Source of the DNA: Desulfobacteraceae bacterium
GTDB taxonomy: Bacteria; Desulfobacterota; Desulfobacteria; Desulfobacterales; Desulfobacteraceae
DNA length: 10,634 bases
NCBI GenBank assembly: GCA_022712835.1
Contig: JAFLJU010000339.1
Coordinates: 1 to 10,634, forward strand
Direction: 5' to 3'
A program made the position numbers and the translations under genes. Shown here in pieces: positions 7,278-10,634 of this stretch (positions are counted from its first letter, which is position 1; the number at the start of each line of letters is the position of its first letter). Below the pieces are notes generated by a model, which saw nothing but the letters and a program-made list of their open reading frames with translations, was not told where the DNA came from and did not search any database.

Positions 7278-7970
7278 TCAATCCTCCTGGGTTCCGCCCA
7301 GAAACAGATAACCTGATCCCCATACCGTTTTTATGAATTTGGGTTTTCTTGGGTCCTCTCCAAGTTTCTGGCGCAGTCGGCTTACTGTAACATCAACGGT
7401 TCGGTTATAGGCCTCACAGTCAATGCCGGAAAGTTCCTGGAGAATCTGGTCCCGGTCAAGAACCTTTCCCATGTTCATAGCCATAAATGACAGCACCGTG
7501 TATTCACTGGTGGTCAGATCCATGGGGTGCTTGTCCAGCATCGCCCGCTGACGGGCAAAATCAATGTCAAGCCGTCCAAATGATTCTGATTTTCCAAAAA
7601 AAGTGGTGCGGGAACGCCTGAGAACGGACTGAATCCGGGCCACAAGTTCCCGGGGTTCAAAGGGCTTAGGCAGATAATCATCCGCCCCCAGTTCAAGACC
7701 CACTACTTTATCTGTTAAATCGCCCCTGGCTGTAAGCATGATGATGGGGATGCGACTGGTTCTTCGAATGGTCTTGCAGACCTCAAAACCATCCATTTCT
7801 GGCAGCATCACATCCAGAATGATAAGATCAGGTTTTTTTTCCTTTATCAGTGTGAATCCTGAAGAAGGTGTGGTGGCAGATACCAGATCAAACCCGAAAT
7901 CCCCAAGGAATTTTCCCAGCAGATGGTTTAATTTTTCATCATCATCAATGACTAAAATGGTCTGTTTCAT
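7278..7970 (-). CDS. OmpR-family response regulator, CpxR/RstA-like
   Basis: DNA-binding response regulator. 230 residues from ATG-7970: receiver domain about 1-117 with acidic pocket Asp10/Asp11, phospho-acceptor Asp53 in LILDVMLPEMDG, Thr80 and Lys102 in YLPKPFEP, then a winged-helix output domain (about 128-226) with DLTTSEYTVLSFM, the recognition helix NRTVDVTVSRLRQKLGED and the KFIKTVWGSGYLF wing. An upstream ATG at 8009 adds 13 unconserved residues; neither start has a good ribosome site. 7970 is preferred because the receiver then begins at MKQTILVIDDD, as in the family. The cognate kinase follows after 2 nt. The winged helix should bind direct repeats of about 10-bp period, such as the one found upstream of the operon. 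Confidence 0.9.
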   Translation of the reverse strand: MKQTILVIDDDEKLNHLLGKFLGDFGFDLVSATTPSSGFTLIKEKKPDLIILDVMLPEMDGFEVCKTIRRTSRIPIIMLTARGDLTDKVVGLELGADDYLPKPFEPRELVARIQSVLRRSRTTFFGKSESFGRLDIDFARQRAMLDKHPMDLTTSEYTVLSFMAMNMGKVLDRDQILQELSGIDCEAYNRTVDVTVSRLRQKLGEDPRKPKFIKTVWGSGYLFLGGTQED

Positions 7971-8020
7971 TATCTTAATCCAGTTTTTTTGTATTTCGGA
8001 ATCAATCATAGCGGTTTTGC

Positions 8021-8063
8021 ATCATAATGGAAACCCAAAACCCCCGGGGATTTCCATTATGAT
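8021..8063 (-). promoter_or_regulatory. 13-bp perfect inverted repeat between the cpxP-like and regulator genes
   Basis: Arms ATCATAATGGAAA (8021-8033) and TTTCCATTATGAT (8051-8063) are exact reverse complements around a 17-nt loop that can add three C-G pairs with a bulge. The repeat lies 14 nt past the cpxP-like stop. In the transcribed direction it is not followed by a T-run, so it is more likely an mRNA stabiliser, processing site or attenuator than a simple terminator. Confidence 0.75.
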
Positions 8064-8076
8064 ATTTAATGTGGCA

Positions 8077-8508
8077 TCAGGATTTAAGGTCATGCCAGGT
8101 TTCAAACTTTTCAATTTTTTTGATCAGTTTGGCCTTTTGATCCGGAGTAAGCCCCCTGTGAAAAACCACCAGACGATCAATAACAAGGTCTATGATTTGG
8201 TCGATTCTTTTCCTATGCTTGGCCACAAGGGATTTAATCATAGTTTTATCCATTTGTTCAGCAGCAATCTGTTCTTTCAGGGTGTCACGCATGGCCAGTT
8301 TGTCTTTATGAAGGGTTTTTATTTCAGATTCAACCTCCTTTTGGATCGTGGATAGTTCTAATGCCTGGGCCTCTGTCAGATCAAGGGTTTCACTGATATA
8401 ATCAAGGGCAAAGGCCTTGCCTTTGCCGTGACCACCGGGTTTGCATCCCAGCGTCATCCCGAAAATTATAATCAGAGTTATTGCCGCAAATAACGTTTTT
8501 TTTGCCAT
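8077..8508 (-). CDS. CpxP/Spy-family periplasmic protein, probable lipoprotein
   Basis: Periplasmic stress protein of the LTXXQ (Spy/CpxP) family, whose members act as chaperones and, for CpxP, restrain the CpxA sensor. 143 residues: signal peptide 1-21 (KK then a hydrophobic core), with Cys22 after MTLG as a lipobox-like site. The lipobox is atypical, because leucine is at -2 and threonine at -3. The mature part is a charged helical protein carrying both family motifs, LTEAQ (44-48) and LTPDQ (120-124). ATG-8508 has AGGAG 7 nt upstream. It is the first gene of the operon with the regulator and kinase. In E. coli cpxP is divergent from cpxRA; here all three are co-directional. If lipidated, it would be membrane-tethered, unlike soluble CpxP. 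Confidence 0.82.
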   Translation of the reverse strand: MAKKTLFAAITLIIIFGMTLGCKPGGHGKGKAFALDYISETLDLTEAQALELSTIQKEVESEIKTLHKDKLAMRDTLKEQIAAEQMDKTMIKSLVAKHRKRIDQIIDLVIDRLVVFHRGLTPDQKAKLIKKIEKFETWHDLKS

Positions 8509-8564
8509 GTCTATTCTCCTGTATAGTTGTTTTTATGTTTCACCAACCGATTGCCATAAAATAT

Positions 8565-8570
8565 ATTATA
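8565..8570 (-). promoter_or_regulatory. -10 element of the cpxP-like operon
   Basis: A perfect TATAAT on the minus strand places transcription start near 8558, giving a leader of about 50 nt. No recognisable -35 hexamer exists at 16-18 bp upstream; that region is occupied by the inverted repeat at 8580-8598. A good -10 with no -35 is the usual sign of an activator-dependent promoter. Confidence 0.55.
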
Positions 8571-8579
8571 CAGACCCTG

Positions 8580-8598
8580 GGTGAAATTGCTTTTCACC
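8580..8598. promoter_or_regulatory. Inverted repeat GGTGAAA-N5-TTTCACC (possible operator)
   Basis: Perfect 7-bp arms at 8580-8586 and 8592-8598. A third, partly matching half-site GGTGACA follows at 8601-8607. The repeat covers the expected -35 position of the cpxP-like promoter, so a bound protein would block or replace polymerase contact there. The cognate protein is unknown. Confidence 0.45.
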
Positions 8599-8607
8599 GG
8601 GGTGACA

Positions 8608-8626
8608 ATTTGTAACTATTTGTAAA
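8608..8626. promoter_or_regulatory. CpxR/RstA-type regulator box
   Basis: ATTTGTAA occurs twice with a period of exactly 10 bp (8608-8615 and 8618-8625), giving GTAAC-N5-GTAAA, one base from the E. coli CpxR box GTAAA-N5-GTAAA. On the other strand TACAAATAGTTACA differs at one fixed position from the E. coli RstA box TACATNTNGTTACA (both consensuses from memory). It is centred about 61 bp before the predicted start of the cpxP-like operon, a standard activator position. Confidence 0.6.
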
Positions 8627-8640
8627 AGGAAAGGAAGAGG

Positions 8641-8690
8641 TTTTTTTAAAAAAAATCAGGATTGACATCCAGAGATACCAGTATTAAAAC
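8641..8690 (+). promoter_or_regulatory. Promoter of the sulfite reductase-type gene with UP-like A/T tract
   Basis: TTGACA at 8662-8667, 17-bp spacer, TAAAAC at 8685-8690 (four of six to TATAAT). A T7A8 tract at 8641-8655 falls at about -42 to -56, the place of an UP element. The predicted start near 8697 leaves an 82-nt leader. The -10 is the weak part. Confidence 0.45.
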
Positions 8691-8778
8691 TGCGGTGTCA
8701 TTTGATTAAAAACGGACGAAAATTAAAACCTTAAAATTAGACCAAATAAAAGCAGACTCAAATAATAGAGGAACAAAA

Positions 8779-9438
8779 ATGCTAAAGGATGGAGAAAAAG
8801 GCGTCATTCGCCAGCGGGGCAGCCAGAATATCACCTATGCCATTGCCCCCCATATTCCCTGCGGGGTGGTCAAGCCGGTCCAGCTTCGCAAGCTTGCAGA
8901 TGTGGCGGAAAAATATGATGTGGCAGAACTGAAAATTACCAGTGCTGCAAGGATTGCCATCATCGGTATTTCCGAGGAGCAGGTGGATGGGGTGTGGAAG
9001 GACCTGGATATGGACCCGGGGTTTGCCACGGGACTTTGTGTGCGGAGTATCAAGGTGTGTCCGGGAATTCAGTATTGCCGGCTGGCCCAGCAGGACAGTA
9101 TGAAAATGGGGATGAAGCTGGATCAAACTTACCACGGCATGGTGTTGCCCAGTAAAATGAAGATGGGTGTTTCCGGCTGCAAGATTCAATGTGCGGAAAA
9201 TTGTATCAAGGATATTTCCCTTTACGGCACCCAGAAAGGGTGGACCCTTCAGATCGGGGGGAATGGATCTGCAAAACCACGTTTGGCAGATATTTTGGTG
9301 GAGGATCTTTCCTTTGAAGCGGCTGAAGAAATGGTGGCCCGGGTGGTGGATTATTACCGGGAAAATTCAAAGCGGGAACGCATGGGGCGCATGGTGGACA
9401 GACTGGGCCTTGCTGCCATAAAAAAAGACCTCCTGTAA
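8779..9438 (+). CDS. Small siroheme/[4Fe-4S] sulfite (nitrite) reductase-type protein
   Basis: Single-subunit, low-molecular-weight member of the nitrite/sulfite reductase family, with 219 residues; the assimilatory-type sulfite reductase of Desulfovibrio vulgaris is about the same size (from memory). It would use siroheme coupled to a [4Fe-4S] cluster for six-electron reduction of sulfite or nitrite in the cytoplasm. Seen: ferredoxin-like half with HIPCGVVKPVQLRKLADVAEKY (25-46) and LKITSAARI, then cluster cysteines C-X5-C (Cys94, Cys100 in VCPGIQYC) and C-X3-C (Cys134, Cys138 in SGCKIQC), with Cys138 the expected siroheme-bridging ligand. Cys142 is extra. ATG-8779 has GAGGA 6 nt upstream. 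The gene is monocistronic between its own promoter and a strong terminator. No electron-donor subunit is adjacent. A sulfur-sensing or redox role instead of bulk assimilation is possible. Confidence 0.85.
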   Translation: MLKDGEKGVIRQRGSQNITYAIAPHIPCGVVKPVQLRKLADVAEKYDVAELKITSAARIAIIGISEEQVDGVWKDLDMDPGFATGLCVRSIKVCPGIQYCRLAQQDSMKMGMKLDQTYHGMVLPSKMKMGVSGCKIQCAENCIKDISLYGTQKGWTLQIGGNGSAKPRLADILVEDLSFEAAEEMVARVVDYYRENSKRERMGRMVDRLGLAAIKKDLL

Positions 9439-9478
9439 TAACATACTTCTTAGGGGGGAACAGGATTAGAAAATTTTA

Positions 9479-9524
9479 AGGGGCCGGGATCATGTCAGCT
9501 GATCCCGGCCCCTGTTTGTTTGTG
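9479..9524. terminator. Strong bidirectional hairpin terminator
   Basis: Perfect 13-bp arms GGGGCCGGGATCA (9480-9492) and TGATCCCGGCCCC (9500-9512), extended by one A-T pair, around a 7-nt loop. On the plus strand it is followed by a T-rich run TGTTTGTTTG. On the minus strand it is followed by TTAAAATTTT. It sits between convergent genes and should end both. Confidence 0.85.
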
Positions 9525-9626
9525 GTCTCATGGATTGGTTCCCGGGGCTTGTGGCCTGTCTTATGGGATTAATAATTACAGATGGTTGGGTCTGTACTGG
9601 TGGGAATCCCCTCATGGGGCGTCCAT

Positions 9627-10187
9627 TTATTGGTTTTGTCTGTATTTTCCCCCCCGCATATTTTTGAGGATTTCAATGCTGGTTTTATACCCTTTGTACA
9701 TCCGGCACATGTCCATTGCCATGCCGCAGATCAGGGCCACGGCCTGGACCAGGTTGACGGTGTTGAAGGAGAACTCCCAGGGGGTGGCAGAGTAGATGCG
9801 CAAGGCGCCGATGATTTTGTCGTGGCTGATAATGGGAACCCCGAGCAGGGAGGCAATTCCTTCTTTTCTGGCCTCTTCCGGATATTCAATCCGGGGGTCG
9901 TCCATGACATCATAAATGGCGATCGGGACAGCATCCTTGGCTTCCCGGATGGTCTGCATGAAGTGGATGGGGCCCTTTTCCAGGTAGTTTTCGCTGAGGC
10001 CTGAAGAGGCCACAAGGCCCAGTTCCCGGGTCTCTCTGTCCACTATAAATACAGAGCATCCCTTGGCCTTGAATGCGGTTTTGACACTTTCTGCCGTGAT
10101 CAATGCAACATCTTCCGGGTCCTTGCATTGGGAAATGGCCGTGGTGAGTTTAATGATGGTGTCATAATACATGGTGTGTTCGTCCAT
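9627..10187 (-). CDS. Single GAF-domain protein
   Basis: Cytoplasmic small-molecule or redox sensing domain without an attached output domain. 186 residues: an N-terminal helix (1-25), then a GAF fold (about 20-165) with GCSVFIVDRETRELGLVASSGL, EEARKEGIASLLGVPIISHDKIIGALRIYS and a C-terminal helix ending in a basic tail. There is no kinase, GGDEF, HD or helix-turn-helix segment. The ATG has a clear AGGAGG with 5-nt spacing. It has its own upstream region and is convergent with the sulfite reductase-type gene, sharing its terminator. Cys43 and two Cys in the last third could serve redox sensing, but no known haem, bilin or cyclic nucleotide motif was recognised. Partner and ligand are unknown. 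Confidence 0.8.
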   Translation of the reverse strand: MDEHTMYYDTIIKLTTAISQCKDPEDVALITAESVKTAFKAKGCSVFIVDRETRELGLVASSGLSENYLEKGPIHFMQTIREAKDAVPIAIYDVMDDPRIEYPEEARKEGIASLLGVPIISHDKIIGALRIYSATPWEFSFNTVNLVQAVALICGMAMDMCRMYKGYKTSIEILKNMRGGKYRQNQ

Positions 10188-10460
10188 TTTGGCCTCCTAT
10201 AAGTTAAGTGATCGTAATTATAAAATCGGCTCCCTTTTTTAGAATATCCCTGGGCCCTGTGGGGAGTACCGGTTAAAACCTAAGACAATCAGTTATAGAA
10301 TGGAAGATGGAAATTGAAAACAAGATGAAAAAAACAAGGCGAAGAAAGTTGAAAGCAACAATAAAAGGATGGTGATAGATCAATGATGGCTAGTATCTTT
10401 TTGAAAAAACAGCGTGGGATAAATATAATATATACAAGGTGCTTAGTCAAAGCCTTTTGA
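10188..10460. other. AT-rich spacer without a confident gene
   Basis: Only the candidate -10 of the GAF gene and a GGGCCC-centred patch (TCCC/GGGA arms near 10247-10265) were seen. A purine-rich run on the plus strand (about 10300-10375) contains a 22-codon frame starting at 10307, rich in Lys and Arg, without a spaced ribosome site; it is not called as a gene. Confidence 0.5.
10217..10222 (-). promoter_or_regulatory. Candidate -10 of the GAF-domain gene
   Basis: Perfect TATAAT on the minus strand, 29 nt before the ATG, giving a start near 10210 and a leader of about 23 nt that includes the AGGAGG site. The -35 region (near 10239-10245) matches TTGACA poorly. Confidence 0.4.
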
Positions 10461-10634
10461 ATTATTCTTGACAAAAGGGGGGGGATCATACGAAACGGTT
10501 CCTTCGGCGGTAGCCTGGCGGATGTTAAACAATTGGACACCGTGATCGTCGGGAAACGCTTTCTGCGGGGCCGGGTATTCCTGATCGTTTTATATTCCCC
10601 CGCCGAGCTGGCAGGGGAATATTTTTATCCGATT
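10461..10634 (+). other. GC-rich block of unknown nature ending in a hairpin; possible ncRNA, leader or dispersed repeat
   Basis: Composition changes sharply from AT-rich to GC-rich at about 10476. A TTGACA (10468-10473) is followed by eight G (10477-10484). The plus frame from 10461 stays open to the window end (58 codons) but has no ATG and no ribosome site. The minus strand is also open from 10589 down to a stop at 10443, again without ATG. A short direct repeat TGATCGT occurs at 10541 and 10582. The block ends in a strong hairpin with a T-run. Neither frame was recognised as a protein family. A short transcript ending at the hairpin is the simplest reading. Confidence 0.35.
10592..10628 (+). 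terminator. Rho-independent-type hairpin with T-run
   Basis: Arms ATATTCCCC (10592-10600) and GGGGAATAT (10614-10622), with an inner GCC/GGC stem (10602-10604 and 10610-10612), are followed by TTTTAT on the plus strand. The minus direction has no T-run, so it would end plus-strand transcription. No plus-strand gene precedes it in the window. Confidence 0.6.

Noticed and set aside
7738..8355. Plus-strand 205-residue frame across the regulator and cpxP-like genes
   Set aside because: It is antisense to two genes with intact family motifs, and its sequence is low-complexity Phe/Ser/Asn-rich as expected for a shadow.
9608..9619. CCCC-TCAT-GGGG mini-palindrome after the GAF gene
   Set aside because: A 4-bp stem with a 4-nt loop is expected by chance in GC-rich spacers, and the strong terminator next to it already explains the end of transcription.
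10289..10540. Minus-strand 83-residue frame
   Set aside because: Phe/Cys/Leu-rich translation of an AT-rich spacer crossing into the GC-rich block; no ribosome site and no motif.

Overview
The window looks like a chromosomal piece of a Gram-negative, probably sulfate-reducing bacterium of the Desulfobacterota (Desulfobacter/Desulfobacula-like). This is an inference. It rests on a small stand-alone siroheme [4Fe-4S] sulfite reductase-type protein, a Gram-negative envelope-stress (Cpx-like) system with a periplasmic CpxP/Spy-family protein, a peptidoglycan-anchored motor stator, and moderate GC with long AT-rich spacers. No rRNA, tRNA, CRISPR, insertion sequence or prophage gene was seen.

Layout. 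Positions 3-2385 (+): the end of a surface-polysaccharide operon, with a UDP-N-acetylhexosamine 4-epimerase (TviC/WbpP type, 5' end cut by the window) and a UDP-N-acetyl-hexosamine 6-dehydrogenase (TviB/WbpO type). Together they would turn UDP-GlcNAc into UDP-GalNAc uronate for capsule or O-antigen. Positions 2468-4077 (-): a MotA/MotB ion-driven stator pair, separated by 2 nt and preceded by a sigma-54-like -24/-12 site. Positions 4374-5860 (-): an RlmK-like RNA methyltransferase followed, with TAATG coupling, by a DUF309 protein. The methyltransferase has a near-consensus promoter whose expected start of transcription falls on its ATG. Positions 5974-8508 (-): a three-gene Cpx-like operon in the order CpxP-like lipoprotein, OmpR-family regulator, sensor kinase. 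Positions 8779-9438 (+): the small sulfite reductase-type protein, divergent from the Cpx-like operon and ended by a strong bidirectional hairpin terminator. Positions 9627-10187 (-): a single-GAF-domain protein. Positions 10188-10634: no confident gene; an AT-rich stretch, then a GC-rich block ending in a hairpin plus T-run.

How the parts work together. The clearest regulatory story is in the 270-bp divergent spacer 8509-8778. A period-10 direct repeat typical of OmpR/CpxR/RstA-family regulators lies about 61 bp upstream of the predicted cpxP-like start site, next to an inverted repeat covering the -35 region. This predicts that the regulator encoded in the operon activates its own operon. 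A perfect 13-bp inverted repeat without a T-run between the cpxP-like and regulator genes would let the periplasmic chaperone be made in excess over the two signalling proteins. No wholly new multi-gene system could be demonstrated. The least explained piece is the terminal block 10461-10634.
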